Made by a program: the position numbers and the translations under genes. A DNA stretch of 64,000 bases from Segatella hominis (GTDB lineage: Bacteria > Bacteroidota > Bacteroidia > Bacteroidales > Bacteroidaceae): contig NZ_SGVY01000012.1 in NCBI RefSeq assembly GCF_004535825.1, positions 1 through 64,000 on the forward strand, given 5' to 3'. Below the pieces are notes generated by a model. That model ran no database searches. It saw nothing but the letters and a program-made list of their open reading frames with translations, and was not told where the DNA came from. Shown here piece after piece: positions 32,691 to 41,278 of the stretch; position 1 is the stretch's first letter; each line of letters begins with the position of its first letter.

Positions 32691-34463
32691 CTATCTTCCA
32701 AGCCAAGCTTCAGGATTCAGTTTTGCCGTTTCCTTACGCAACTGGAATTGGAGAATATGATCAGATCCTACAGCACCTAAAGCCTGACGAGCCGAAACTC
32801 GCTGTCCCTTATGAACGCTGACAGATTTCAAGTTACAATAGACAGAGATATAAGCACCATGACGAACAAGGACATTCCACATTCCTCCATATCCGAAGAC
32901 AGCACTAACCTCACCATCATAAATGCTACGAGCCACACAACCAGGTTTACCTAAGATATTGATACCCTTATTATCCAGTGTGACGCCCTTTAAGCCTTCT
33001 ACATTATATTGTCCGAAATGACTCACAATGCGATAACTGCCGCTAATCGGCATCGGCAAGCGACCACGATTAGACTCGAAACCACCACTCAACATACGGT
33101 CAACCGTACTCAGGGTAGCCGCTTCCTGCGCATCCTGTTTAGCCTCAGCAATTTCCTTCTTACTGCGCTCAGCATCAGCTTTAGCCTTCAACTCGGCAGC
33201 CTTACGATTAGCCTCAGCCTCACGGGCAGCCTGTTCAGCAGCAGCTTGTTTGGCAGCCTGTTCGGCAGCAGCTCTGGCAGCAGCTTCTGCAGCAGCACGA
33301 GCAGCAGCCTGAGCCTTTGCCTTTGCTTTAGCCTCAGCTTGTCGGGCAGCTTCCTCTTGAGCTTTCTTTGCAGCCTCCTGTGCCAATCTTGCTTCTTCAG
33401 CAGCCTTACGTCTTGCAGCCTCAGCAGCAGCTTCGCGTGCTTTTGCCTCAGCAATTCGTCGGGCATTTTCACGAGCAGCAGCTTCTGCAGCAGCTTTTTT
33501 ACGAGCCAATTCTGCAGCTCGTTTTTTGGCTGCAGCAGCTGCAGCAGCCTTGCGTTTAGCCTCAGCTGCAGCACGGGCACGGGCTTTTGCAACTTCCTGT
33601 GCTATCAACCGATCAATCTGAGCATTGATGGCAGCATCCTTCTTGCGCTGGTCTGCAATAACAGCCTGAATAGTCTTCTGTTGCTTTTGAAGTCCCTGAA
33701 CTACCACTTTCTGTTCCTGCTGTTTTCCTTCCAGTACAGTCTTCTCCTGTTTTCCTTTATACAACAGATTATTCTTATGACCCTTGACCGTCTGTAGTTG
33801 TCTGTGCTTGTCATTCACCTGGTTTTGTTTCGCCTTAACAGCTTCACCCTGAGCTTTTTGGAAAGCAGAATATTGACGGATGAAAGACAGGCGGCGATAC
33901 ATCTGAGACAAACTCTTGGCACTAAAAATAAACATCAGCTTCTCCTGTACCGAATGATGACGGCTCATATATCTCATCGAGCGGATATACTTGTTTTTAC
34001 GGTCCTGCAACTGCTGTTCCAAGGTCTTGAGCTGGGCATTCAAAATACCGATATTGCCCTCAATATGCTGAATATCCTTCTGGATGCCTTCAATATTCTT
34101 CTGTCGCTGATCTATCTCACCATTGATAGCCATCAGGTCTTGCAAGCGTTTCTTCACATCCTCCTTATTCCTACGAAGAGCCAGTTCCTGCTCCCTGATT
34201 TTCTTTTGGATATTGGCACGCTGCCCCTGCAATCCTCTGATAGAAGCATTGCTATAAGTAGCAGCCTTTCTCTCTGCTTGAGAAGGGGTAGCATGAGTTG
34301 TTTTCCTGGCAACCGGCTTTCTTCTTACAACTTTCTTTTGAGGAGTCTTACGATCTGCCTTTTTGTGAGCAGTTACGGTCGCTTTCTTCCTCGTAGTTTT
34401 ATGTTGCGCAAAAGGAGAAAGCGTAAAAGAAAGTGCTAATATGAATAATAATATACGTCTCAT
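32691..34463 (-). CDS. EnvC-like murein hydrolase activator with degenerate LytM domain
   Basis: A 590-residue secreted protein: signal peptide (to about 20), a Lys/Arg-rich stretch, a long coiled coil (about 70-260), an Ala/Lys/Glu-rich helical region (about 300-450), and a C-terminal LytM/M23 domain. The LytM zinc ligands are lost: the usual HxG(I)D is NKGIN, and the final HxH-type motif is LQFQLR. Such inactive LytM proteins activate amidases at the division septum, as E. coli EnvC does. Its start overlaps the DUF4292 stop (TAATG), suggesting coupled translation. Confidence 0.88.
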   Translation of the reverse strand: MRRILLFILALSFTLSPFAQHKTTRKKATVTAHKKADRKTPQKKVVRRKPVARKTTHATPSQAERKAATYSNASIRGLQGQRANIQKKIREQELALRRNKEDVKKRLQDLMAINGEIDQRQKNIEGIQKDIQHIEGNIGILNAQLKTLEQQLQDRKNKYIRSMRYMSRHHSVQEKLMFIFSAKSLSQMYRRLSFIRQYSAFQKAQGEAVKAKQNQVNDKHRQLQTVKGHKNNLLYKGKQEKTVLEGKQQEQKVVVQGLQKQQKTIQAVIADQRKKDAAINAQIDRLIAQEVAKARARAAAEAKRKAAAAAAAKKRAAELARKKAAAEAAARENARRIAEAKAREAAAEAARRKAAEEARLAQEAAKKAQEEAARQAEAKAKAKAQAAARAAAEAAARAAAEQAAKQAAAEQAAREAEANRKAAELKAKADAERSKKEIAEAKQDAQEAATLSTVDRMLSGGFESNRGRLPMPISGSYRIVSHFGQYNVEGLKGVTLDNKGINILGKPGCVARSIYDGEVSAVFGYGGMWNVLVRHGAYISVYCNLKSVSVHKGQRVSARQALGAVGSDHILQFQLRKETAKLNPEAWLGR

Positions 34464-35374
34464 TACATATTCATGATTTTACTGAGGACATCCTCAGGAG
34501 ATACCTTTTTATATTTATCTGACACCTTAGTCTCTGCCTCCCAATTACTATCTGTCTTTACCGCATTCATATCAATGTAAATCTGCATTTCTTTGTCAGA
34601 TTTCGCCAAATCGGTCATAAACTTCAGTTTCAGAGAGGCTGGGAATTGTTTTACTCCTACATTCTTAAAATTGCTATAGTCTATATGAAGCACCGAATTG
34701 CTGTTGGCTGTCTTATACTTCACATCAGACTGTAAGATACGACCTGTATTACGGTCAGCACCCCAGGCGTAGGTCATGTTCCCCTGTTTGAAAGTAACTG
34801 GCACCACATCGCCGGCAGCATCCAAGTCGGCATCAAATTTCTTCAAGTCTGATTCAGAAACTCTCTGGTTACCAGGCAACAAGAGTTGATTCCAGAACAA
34901 GGCTTGCAAGGAATAGAAATTAACTCCCTGTTTCTTCAGGAAATCCACTTGATTGTAATCCGCCTTGATATATTCCTTGTGCAAACGGTCGATAATCAGC
35001 ACATAGTCTGGAGTGAATTCCAGTCTGCCAACCTCTGTACCTAAGATAGGAATAAAAAGTTGGATACGAATCACCTGGTCCTTTCTCATGCGAAGAGCAC
35101 CTGGCACAGAAATGTCCTTGCTGCCCATCTGAAGACTGAACGACATATTGCCAACAATATTCTTAGAATAGACCTGATTGTCAGAAACTTTCTGCACGAA
35201 GGCCAATTTCTTTAACGCTTCACTCTGATGTCCGCGACTGGAATTTGCATTCTGGGACTGGGAAGTAGAAGTCGAACCATTCCCTTCTACAACCTTCTTG
35301 GTACCACATGCACCCAGTAAAAGCGGCAGACAAAGAGCTATCACTTTGACGAAGTTTTTATTTTTTCTTTCCAT
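34463..35374 (-). CDS. DUF4292 lipoprotein
   Basis: A 303-residue lipoprotein with signal LCLPLLLGACGTKK (Cys near 23). The body is a beta-rich LolA/LolB-like fold by family (MSFSLQMGSKDISVPGALRMRKDQVIRIQLFIPILGTEVGRLEFTPD). DUF4292 genes in Bacteroidetes commonly sit between a TPR gene and an EnvC-like gene, as here. A role in outer-membrane lipoprotein handling has been suggested from the fold but is unproven. The gene overlaps its upstream neighbour by 17 bp. Confidence 0.88.
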   Translation of the reverse strand: MERKNKNFVKVIALCLPLLLGACGTKKVVEGNGSTSTSQSQNANSSRGHQSEALKKLAFVQKVSDNQVYSKNIVGNMSFSLQMGSKDISVPGALRMRKDQVIRIQLFIPILGTEVGRLEFTPDYVLIIDRLHKEYIKADYNQVDFLKKQGVNFYSLQALFWNQLLLPGNQRVSESDLKKFDADLDAAGDVVPVTFKQGNMTYAWGADRNTGRILQSDVKYKTANSNSVLHIDYSNFKNVGVKQFPASLKLKFMTDLAKSDKEMQIYIDMNAVKTDSNWEAETKVSDKYKKVSPEDVLSKIMNM

Positions 35375-37238
35375 TTCTCAATTTATTATTCTTTTTCGCA
35401 CCACTTCGACTTTGAGATTTGCGATCAGGAGTTACAGTCGAACCACCTGTCATTCTCTTGATTTCTTCCTCCGTGATGTATCTTTTATTCTTAATTTTCG
35501 TCATGATACCTTCCGATTTATTGCCAGCATCATACGACTGTTTCCAAAACTTCAGAGCTTCTTCTGTTAGTCCATTCATAGCATAAATATCCCCAGCATG
35601 CTCGATGACGGTATTGTTGTTCTGAGTCGAATCCAGATTGGCAATAGCCTGGTCGATATAGATTTTTGCCTCATGATAACGCTCTTCCATGAAGAGAATC
35701 CAGGCATAGGTATCCAGATAAGTACCATTTTTCGGTTCCGCCTTGATGGTCTTAAAACTCATCTGCTCCGCCTTGTGCAACTCTTTTCCCTTCAAGCTGA
35801 TATAATAAGCATAGTTATTGAGCGCAGCCACATTATCATCCTTCCATTGCAAACAGGAATCATAGGCAGCAAACGACTCATCTTCCAAGCCTTTCTTGTT
35901 CAAGATATCTCCCATAATCATATACAGGTCAGATACCAAGGCAGGTGAACTCTTTTCATTTATCTGTGCCAATCCCTTTCGGAAAGTCACGAGAGTAGCA
36001 TCATCATCCCCTTTCATATAATGCGCCATTCCTCCAAAATAATAGAATACCATCTCATCAGGATTGTATGCCTGAGCCTGGTTGGTCATGTCAATAACCT
36101 CATCATATTTCTTTTGTTCCCATAGACTTTGTACCAGTTGCAAACGGGCACTCGCATGATCGGGAGCAATCGTCAGAACTTTCTGGAAAGCAGCATCTAC
36201 AGAATCCTGCGGCATCTTCTTCAAGTCCATATAAGCAGCTCTCAGTTCTGCCAATTCACCAGAAGGTTTAGGCACATTGAGTATCTTCGTGAAGAGATTC
36301 AAGACCTCAGTCGAATCACCGCCATTACGTTCATTCTCCTGAATAAAAGAACGAATCATCACGATTTTTGTTTCCAATTCCGTATTTTTTCCCAGCAAGA
36401 TACGGTCCAGCATCTGTCGTGCCTGTTCTTTCTGACCAGTAGCATTGTAATAATCATATAGCGAAGACTCCGCATAGGCATTGTCAGGTTCCTCCTTGAG
36501 AACATCCGTAAAGAGCTTATATGCTTCCTTTTGTCTGTCGTGCTGCATCAGCCAGTTACCCAACATCGTCTTATAGACCATATCAAGAGGGTGCTTATCA
36601 GAAAGGCTTTCCAATTCCCGATAAGCAGCTTTGCTATCCCCCATCATTTCATAGACACGCATTTTAGACAGGGTAAACTGCTCACTCTCGCCCTCTTCCT
36701 TTTCTAATCGGGCAATCGTAGAAAGCATTTTTTGGAAATCATTCTTCTGCTGATAAAGCTGGAGAAGAATGCGCAAAGCATCCGTATTATCATGATTATG
36801 CGCATAAATCAGCTCATACGAATCTATCGCTTTGTCATACTGTTGATTGCCAATATAGTACTGCGCCAGTCGCTCCGGATAGGTCTGGTTTTCAGGATTA
36901 AGACTAACAGCCTTTTCCAGACAGGCTAAAGCGATGGAGTCCTTTTTCATTTGTGAGTAATACACCGACTGGAAATAATACACCTCAGCCGCATGGGGAT
37001 TGATGGCACGGGCATGCTCCAACAAGTCGAAGGCAGCACTATAGTTGCCTGCACCTTGTTGGCGAATGGCCTCCAGGAAGAAGTAATCAAAGCGTTTCTT
37101 ATCATTTGCAGGAATTGTATCCTGTTCAGCAGCAACAGCTTTAATTTGCTTTTTCTTACGCGCCAAAGATGGCAAAGTGGCAGTTCCGAGCAACAGAGCC
37201 ACCATTCCCAAAGCTATATATTTAGCACTAATCTTCAC
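35358..37238 (-). CDS. Secreted TPR repeat protein
   Basis: A 626-residue protein with a signal sequence (about 1-26) and tetratricopeptide repeats along almost its full length (AAEVYYFQSVYYSQMKKDSIALACLEKAVSLNPENQTYPERLAQYY, then about ten more). The C-terminus is Lys/Arg/Ser-rich. TPRs mediate protein binding; it probably scaffolds a periplasmic complex with the products of the following genes. It is followed with overlap by DUF4292 and preceded by dut 54 bp away. Confidence 0.85.
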   Translation of the reverse strand: MKISAKYIALGMVALLLGTATLPSLARKKKQIKAVAAEQDTIPANDKKRFDYFFLEAIRQQGAGNYSAAFDLLEHARAINPHAAEVYYFQSVYYSQMKKDSIALACLEKAVSLNPENQTYPERLAQYYIGNQQYDKAIDSYELIYAHNHDNTDALRILLQLYQQKNDFQKMLSTIARLEKEEGESEQFTLSKMRVYEMMGDSKAAYRELESLSDKHPLDMVYKTMLGNWLMQHDRQKEAYKLFTDVLKEEPDNAYAESSLYDYYNATGQKEQARQMLDRILLGKNTELETKIVMIRSFIQENERNGGDSTEVLNLFTKILNVPKPSGELAELRAAYMDLKKMPQDSVDAAFQKVLTIAPDHASARLQLVQSLWEQKKYDEVIDMTNQAQAYNPDEMVFYYFGGMAHYMKGDDDATLVTFRKGLAQINEKSSPALVSDLYMIMGDILNKKGLEDESFAAYDSCLQWKDDNVAALNNYAYYISLKGKELHKAEQMSFKTIKAEPKNGTYLDTYAWILFMEERYHEAKIYIDQAIANLDSTQNNNTVIEHAGDIYAMNGLTEEALKFWKQSYDAGNKSEGIMTKIKNKRYITEEEIKRMTGGSTVTPDRKSQSRSGAKKNNKLRNGKKK

Positions 37239-37292
37239 GTTAATCGTTTCCTCTTAAAAAATATTGATTTAACACCAGAATACCTTATATTC

Positions 37293-37730
37293 TTATTTGA
37301 CTCCAGTATGTCCATATCCGCCTTCGCCACGTTCAGTTTCATCAAGACTTTCCACCTCAACGAATTCCCCTTGTTCGTGCTTGGCAATAACCATTTGTGC
37401 AATACGCTCCCCCTCATTTATAACGAAATCTTCCTGAGAGAAATTGATGAGCAATACCATGATTTCACCACGATAGTCTGCATCGATTGTTCCAGGAGTA
37501 TTGAGCACGGTAATGCCATGCTTCAGAGCAAGACCGCTGCGAGGGCGAATCTGCGCCTCCAATCCTGCAGGCAAAGCCATATAAAGTCCTGTAGGCACAA
37601 GTCTTCTCTCCATGGGATGGAGTACGATAGGCTCGTCAAAGTTAGCACGCAAGTCCATGCCCGCACTCTGAGGTGTGGCGTATGTTGGCAGAGGCTGGCG
37701 CCCCTTGTTGATAATCTGGATTTTAATCAT
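37293..37730 (-). CDS. dut: dUTP diphosphatase
   Basis: This 145-residue trimeric dUTPase hydrolyses dUTP to dUMP. All five motifs are visible: [32 protein letters not shown] and the C-terminal [10 protein letters not shown] arm. It is the first gene of a unit with the TPR, DUF4292 and EnvC-like genes, and is divergent from dgt, another deoxynucleotide enzyme. Confidence 0.97.
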   Translation of the reverse strand: MIKIQIINKGRQPLPTYATPQSAGMDLRANFDEPIVLHPMERRLVPTGLYMALPAGLEAQIRPRSGLALKHGITVLNTPGTIDADYRGEIMVLLINFSQEDFVINEGERIAQMVIAKHEQGEFVEVESLDETERGEGGYGHTGVK

Positions 37731-37793
37731 AATTACACTTTTAAATATTTCAAGTTGCTTGGCTTTTTAAAGTAAAGCACAGCATAGATTGTG

Positions 37794-37801
37794 CAAAAAT
37801 A
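37794..37801 (-). promoter_or_regulatory. -7 promoter box of dut
   Basis: TATTTTTG on the minus strand, 64 bp before the dut start, in the gap shared with dgt. Confidence 0.55.
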
Positions 37802-37897
37802 CTGCTTTTTGAGCACAATAAGGAATTTTTGAAAGAAAAATGCAAGATTTTAAACAAAAATAAGTGCTTTTTATTTTGCATTATGCAAATAAAGGTG

Positions 37898-37905
37898 TAT
37901 TTTTG
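37898..37905 (+). promoter_or_regulatory. -7 promoter box abutting the dgt start
   Basis: TATTTTTG ends only 4 bp before the dgt ATG at 37910. If it is used, the transcript would start at or very near the start codon, giving a leaderless mRNA. Confidence 0.45.
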
Positions 37906-37909
37906 CGTC

Positions 37910-39247
37910 ATGGAATGGAAAAAACTCATATCAAACAAGCGTTTCGGACAAGAGCATAAGCATGCCGAGCGCCATGACGATCGCTCTGAATTCAAGCGCG
38001 ATTACGACCGCCTTATTTTCTCCTCAGCTTTCCGTCGCTTGCAAAACAAGACGCAGGTATTCCCTCTGCCAGGTAGCATCTTCGTGCACAACCGCCTCAC
38101 CCATAGTCTGGAAGTGGCGAGTGTAGGAATGTCGCTTGGCAACGATATTTCCCGCCGCATCATAGAGAAACGTCCTGAATTAAAAGACACTCTTTTCGAG
38201 GAAATCGGCACCATTGTGAGTGCAGCCTGTCTTGCCCACGACTTAGGCAATCCTCCATTCGGCCATTCAGGCGAGAAAGCCATCCAGACCTTTTTTACTG
38301 AAGGAGCAGGACTTGCTGTTAAAGACAAGGTTAGCAAGAAGTTTTGGGACGACATTACCCATTTTGAGGGAAATGCCAACGCCTTCCGCATCCTTACTCA
38401 TTGTTTTAAGGGAAGACGTCAGGGCGGTTTTGTGATGACCTATTCCATGCTTGCTTCCATCGTGAAATATCCATTTGCCAGCAGTCTGGCTGGAAGTCAC
38501 GGCAAGTTCGGTTTTTTCACTTCCGAGACAGAATCGTATCAGAGAATCGCGGAAGAATTGGGCATTACCTGTTTTTCCCAACCTGGCGAACCACTCAAGT
38601 ATGCCCGTCATCCCTTAGTATATATGGTAGAGGCTGCAGACGACATCTGCTACGAAATCATGGATATTGAGGATTCCCACAAGTTGAAAATCCTATCATT
38701 CAAGGAAACAGAAGAGTTGCTTTTAGCTTTCTTTGATGAGGACACCCAGCGCAGGATTCGACAGCGAATAATCGACGAAGGGGTAACCGATGAAAACGAA
38801 AAGGTGGTTTATATGCGAGCCAGCGTTATCGGCAGACTGGAGAACGAATGCGTCAAGACTTTCATCAAGCATGAGGACGAAATACTTGCCGGTACTTTCC
38901 AGGGGAGCCTCATCGACCATATTGCAGAGCAACAACGCAATGCCTACAAGCAATGCGAAAAGATTTCCTTTGCCAAGATTTACCACAGCAAACCAGTACT
39001 TGACATAGAACTGTCTGGTTATAAAATTATGGCTACGCTGATGGAGGTGTTTATTGATGCCGCCATCAACCCGACCCGTTTCTATTCCCAGCAACTCATC
39101 CGCCGTGTAAGCAGCCAATACGACATCAACAATCCCGATTTGGAAGAGCGCATCATGGCCGTGATAGATTACATCAGCGGCATGACAGATATCTACGCAT
39201 TAGACATCTATCAGAAAATCAATGGTATCAGTTTGCCGATTGTGTAA
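37910..39247 (+). CDS. dgt: dGTP triphosphohydrolase
   Basis: A 445-residue HD-domain enzyme that splits dGTP into deoxyguanosine and triphosphate. Key motifs are RLQNKTQVFPL, HNRLTHSLEVASVG (His), and AACLAHDLGNPPFGHSGE (the HD pair and downstream His). A late YMVEAADDICYEIMDIED completes the metal site. The ATG at 37910 (MEWKKLISNKRFG) is preferred; upstream extension would run through the promoter. It is divergent from dut. Confidence 0.93.
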   Translation: MEWKKLISNKRFGQEHKHAERHDDRSEFKRDYDRLIFSSAFRRLQNKTQVFPLPGSIFVHNRLTHSLEVASVGMSLGNDISRRIIEKRPELKDTLFEEIGTIVSAACLAHDLGNPPFGHSGEKAIQTFFTEGAGLAVKDKVSKKFWDDITHFEGNANAFRILTHCFKGRRQGGFVMTYSMLASIVKYPFASSLAGSHGKFGFFTSETESYQRIAEELGITCFSQPGEPLKYARHPLVYMVEAADDICYEIMDIEDSHKLKILSFKETEELLLAFFDEDTQRRIRQRIIDEGVTDENEKVVYMRASVIGRLENECVKTFIKHEDEILAGTFQGSLIDHIAEQQRNAYKQCEKISFAKIYHSKPVLDIELSGYKIMATLMEVFIDAAINPTRFYSQQLIRRVSSQYDINNPDLEERIMAVIDYISGMTDIYALDIYQKINGISLPIV

Positions 39248-39362
39248 TCCGGAAGGTAATCGAAAATTTGAAGAGCGAAACGAGAAAAACCCATCACCCT
39301 TCATCAATATATCATAAGCACCTGACATCCAAGCGGTTACAAGGAAAATAACTTAAAATCAC

Positions 39363-39423
39363 CCTTCACCCTAAGATCTCCTGTGTTTATCGGCATTTCA
39401 GGAGAAAAGATGAAGGGTGAAGG
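39363..39423. repeat. Nested inverted repeat downstream of dgt
   Basis: CCTTCACCCT (39363-39372) pairs with AGGGTGAAGG (39414-39423). Inside it TCTCCTG (39377-39383) pairs with CAGGAGA (39399-39405). It is 115 bp past the dgt stop and could end that transcript, but it has no U-run. Confidence 0.7.
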
Positions 39424-39594
39424 ATAAAATCGCATTCCGATTTTAAATTTTCTTTGCTGTAAAGATTTTTCCAAAACCCACCACATACATTTTATATAAA
39501 TACCGCTACTAACATTTCCTATAATAAGGAAACAAGAGAACAGAATGCCAAGCAGATATTCTTGTTTCGTCAAGATAGTAAAATGCCTAAGAAA

Positions 39595-39673
39595 GGGCAC
39601 TATTGCGCCAAGGTAAGGGCACCTTTGTGCTCGGGTAAAAGCACAATTGTGCCCCCGAAAAGCACAAAGGTGC
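39595..39673. repeat. Four-unit palindrome array C
   Basis: Units begin at 39595 (GGGCACTATTGCGCC), 39617 (GGGCACCTTTGTGC), 39640 (containing the perfect palindrome GCACAATTGTGC) and 39661 (AGCACAAAGGTGC). The second and fourth are reverse complements over 13 bp, and TCGGG/CCCGA adds an inner pair. Unit spacing is 21-23 bp, the same geometry as arrays A and B. Confidence 0.8.
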
Positions 39674-39826
39674 ACAAGTCAGACGCCACCCGTAAACCCG
39701 AAACACAGATTTCTATCTATCAGAGATACGAGTTGTAAACAAGTCATTTGTACTTAGGGAATAAGCAATATAGATTTCTGTAAGATGGTAGTTATCAATT
39801 CCCTTCTCTGCCCTGGTATATTTTTC

Positions 39827-39862
39827 TCCCTGCCCACGCAAGAATTTTTCCGTGGGCAGGGA
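39827..39862. repeat. 12-bp perfect hairpin at the island edge
   Basis: TCCCTGCCCACG (39827-39838) and CGTGGGCAGGGA (39851-39862) are perfect reverse complements with a 12-base loop. It is GC-rich in an AT-rich setting, 22 bp from the direct repeat that bounds the island. Confidence 0.75.
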
Positions 39863-39883
39863 AAAATAAAAGTGGGTACAGAG

Positions 39884-40069
39884 ACAAAAAAAACGCTCCC
39901 ACTTCCTCACCTATTCAAGAAGAGGAAATGGGAGCACAAAATATTATGGTTAATTGTCTTTTTCTTTATAAATAACATTGTTAGCTCCACTCGTAATCTT
40001 AAGAGTTTCTGGATGTTCTTGGATAAACGTATTGATGTGGCGCACACGCTTTTCTTCCAAGATTTCATC
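39884..40069. repeat. 186-bp direct repeat, distal copy (glsB 3' end)
   Basis: Nearly identical to 49845-50030, with only a few base differences seen (for example AATATT/AATATC and AGAGTTTCTGG/AGAGCTTCAGG). It holds the last 39 or so codons of glsB, its stop and its terminator hairpin. The boundary is sharp: after GATTTCATC the two copies are unrelated. Together the copies bracket the RHS island. Confidence 0.95.
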
Positions 40070-40426
40070 TCCTTTGAAATACAAATGAGCCTTAATAGTA
40101 TCAATATCCTGACGAATCAGCAAGATTTCTAAAGAACCTTTTTTCTTCACAATTCTATCACCAATATGATACTTTTGATCTAAATCCCAAGAAGAAGAAA
40201 ACTTACAGAAATTCGTTTCATTAAATTTATTCTTTCCCATAAAATTAAAGCCACGGTATTCTTCACACGTTTCTATACGAAAATCACACTCCTTGGGAAG
40301 TTCTGTCTCTATAAGTTGCTTTTTTTTATTCGCATCTGTATCAGACAAATGGAACTCAAAAAAGAACCAAGCCATTCCAAGCAGAAGAACAGAAACAACT
40401 TTAAATATATTTTTAAAATCATCCAT
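39950..40426 (-). CDS. Immunity-like membrane protein with GlsB-derived C-terminus
   Basis: A 158-residue chimera. Residues 1-119 (MDDFKNIFKVVSVLLLGMAW..., one membrane helix, then YHIGDRIVKKKGSLEILLI) are paralogous to the two genes upstream. Residues from about 120 on (DEILEEKRVRHINTFIQEHPE..., ending VIYKEKDN) are the last 39 residues of GlsB with one Ala-to-Thr change. The joint is the edge of the direct repeat. The paralogues end about where the foreign tail begins, so this looks like an appended tail. Whether the chimera folds or works is unknown. Confidence 0.8.
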   Translation of the reverse strand: MDDFKNIFKVVSVLLLGMAWFFFEFHLSDTDANKKKQLIETELPKECDFRIETCEEYRGFNFMGKNKFNETNFCKFSSSWDLDQKYHIGDRIVKKKGSLEILLIRQDIDTIKAHLYFKGDEILEEKRVRHINTFIQEHPETLKITSGANNVIYKEKDN

Positions 40427-40507
40427 AATTTAAAAATTAAATATATAAGGATTTTCTACAACGCCACCATGAAGTCCATACCCAAAGTCAAAGGCATGGA
40501 GAGTAGC

Positions 40508-40870
40508 TTATTCATTTAGATTTAACGACACGACACCATTTGATTTTACAACACGAAGGACACTATCTCCTGAGATTTTACAAATACTATCACCTACGGA
40601 ATAAACACCTTTAAGATTCCAAACTTTTGGAATCTTAAAGGTTACTCGTTTTCCTTCTCGTGTCACGCCATAAAAATTGTAAAATGAATTTTCATTAGCA
40701 TCCAAAATTTTAAAATCATAATGCATTGACACACAATATTCCTTTACATCATCATCCATAACATATTGTTTGTGTGAAAAACGGAACATCACATAACCAA
40801 GCAATACACAGCCGACAACGATGTTCAATCCATTCAATATTATTGATATTTTTTTTCTTAGCTGTTTCAT
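40508..40870 (-). CDS. Immunity-like small membrane protein, middle copy
   Basis: A 120-residue protein with one N-terminal membrane helix (ISIILNGLNIVVGCVLLGYVMF) and a small beta-rich outer domain. The pattern YDFKILD...YNFYGVTREGKRVTFKIPKVWNLKGVYSVGDSICKISGDSVL repeats in both neighbours (YDFKVMS...YNFEGRTKEGRVVRYKLPRNWSLENVCTEGDSIHKLAGEKEL). It lies in a tandem set right after the RHS gene, the usual place for immunity genes. That role is inference from position only. Confidence 0.75.
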   Translation of the reverse strand: MKQLRKKISIILNGLNIVVGCVLLGYVMFRFSHKQYVMDDDVKEYCVSMHYDFKILDANENSFYNFYGVTREGKRVTFKIPKVWNLKGVYSVGDSICKISGDSVLRVVKSNGVVSLNLNE

Positions 40871-40898
40871 AAATTACTCCAATCTAAAACCTTAACAA

Positions 40899-41267
40899 TT
40901 ATATTCCTTCACCATGTACTTTTAATGGCAATTTAATAACTGTGTCTGTTTTTATCAAATAAAGTTCTTTTTCACCTGCCAGTTTATGAATACTATCCCC
41001 TTCTGTACATACGTTTTCAAGACTCCAATTACGAGGTAATTTGTACCTGACAACACGCCCTTCTTTTGTTCTACCCTCAAAATTATAATATCGGTCACTA
41101 TAAAACGACATTACTTTAAAGTCATACTGCAAAGGTAAACAGTTATCTAACACATCTTTGTCAATATCTTCATTCCTAGAAGGCAAAATAAAGAAATAAA
41201 AATAGAAGAACAACAATCCGCCAACTAAACAACCTACAATTTTAATTATATTTTTTAAATCTTCCAT
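40899..41267 (-). CDS. Immunity-like small membrane protein, proximal copy
   Basis: About 122 residues from the ATG at 41267 (MEDLKNIIKIVG, matching the MDDFKNIFKVVS start of the distal copy); an ATG at 41273 is also in frame. There is one membrane helix, then the same beta-rich domain as its two paralogues. It begins 5-11 bp after the RHS stop at 41279, so it is certainly in the same transcript. The proximal copy best keeps the shared pattern and would be the first candidate for a cognate immunity gene. Confidence 0.78.
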   Translation of the reverse strand: MEDLKNIIKIVGCLVGGLLFFYFYFFILPSRNEDIDKDVLDNCLPLQYDFKVMSFYSDRYYNFEGRTKEGRVVRYKLPRNWSLENVCTEGDSIHKLAGEKELYLIKTDTVIKLPLKVHGEGI

Positions 41268-41278
41268 AGCCAATGTTA

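Larger units (their letters stand above)
39248..39883. other. Gene-free region of hairpins and palindromes
   Basis: This 636-bp stretch between dgt and the RHS island has no convincing gene. It holds a nested inverted repeat (39363-39423), a four-unit palindrome array (39595-39673) and a 12-bp perfect hairpin (39827-39862). The ATCACCCTTCA motif also occurs twice (near 39291 and 39358). Confidence 0.8.

Noticed and set aside
33009-33797. Long plus-strand frame rich in Ser, Phe, Leu and Cys
   Set aside because: It is the mirror of the Ala/Lys/Glu-rich region of the EnvC-like gene; the composition follows from the opposite strand.
39337-39675. Open frame of 112 codons on the minus strand downstream of dgt
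   Set aside because: It runs through palindrome array C and a nested inverted repeat, has no ribosome-binding site, and its translation is Cys/Arg-rich with no pattern.
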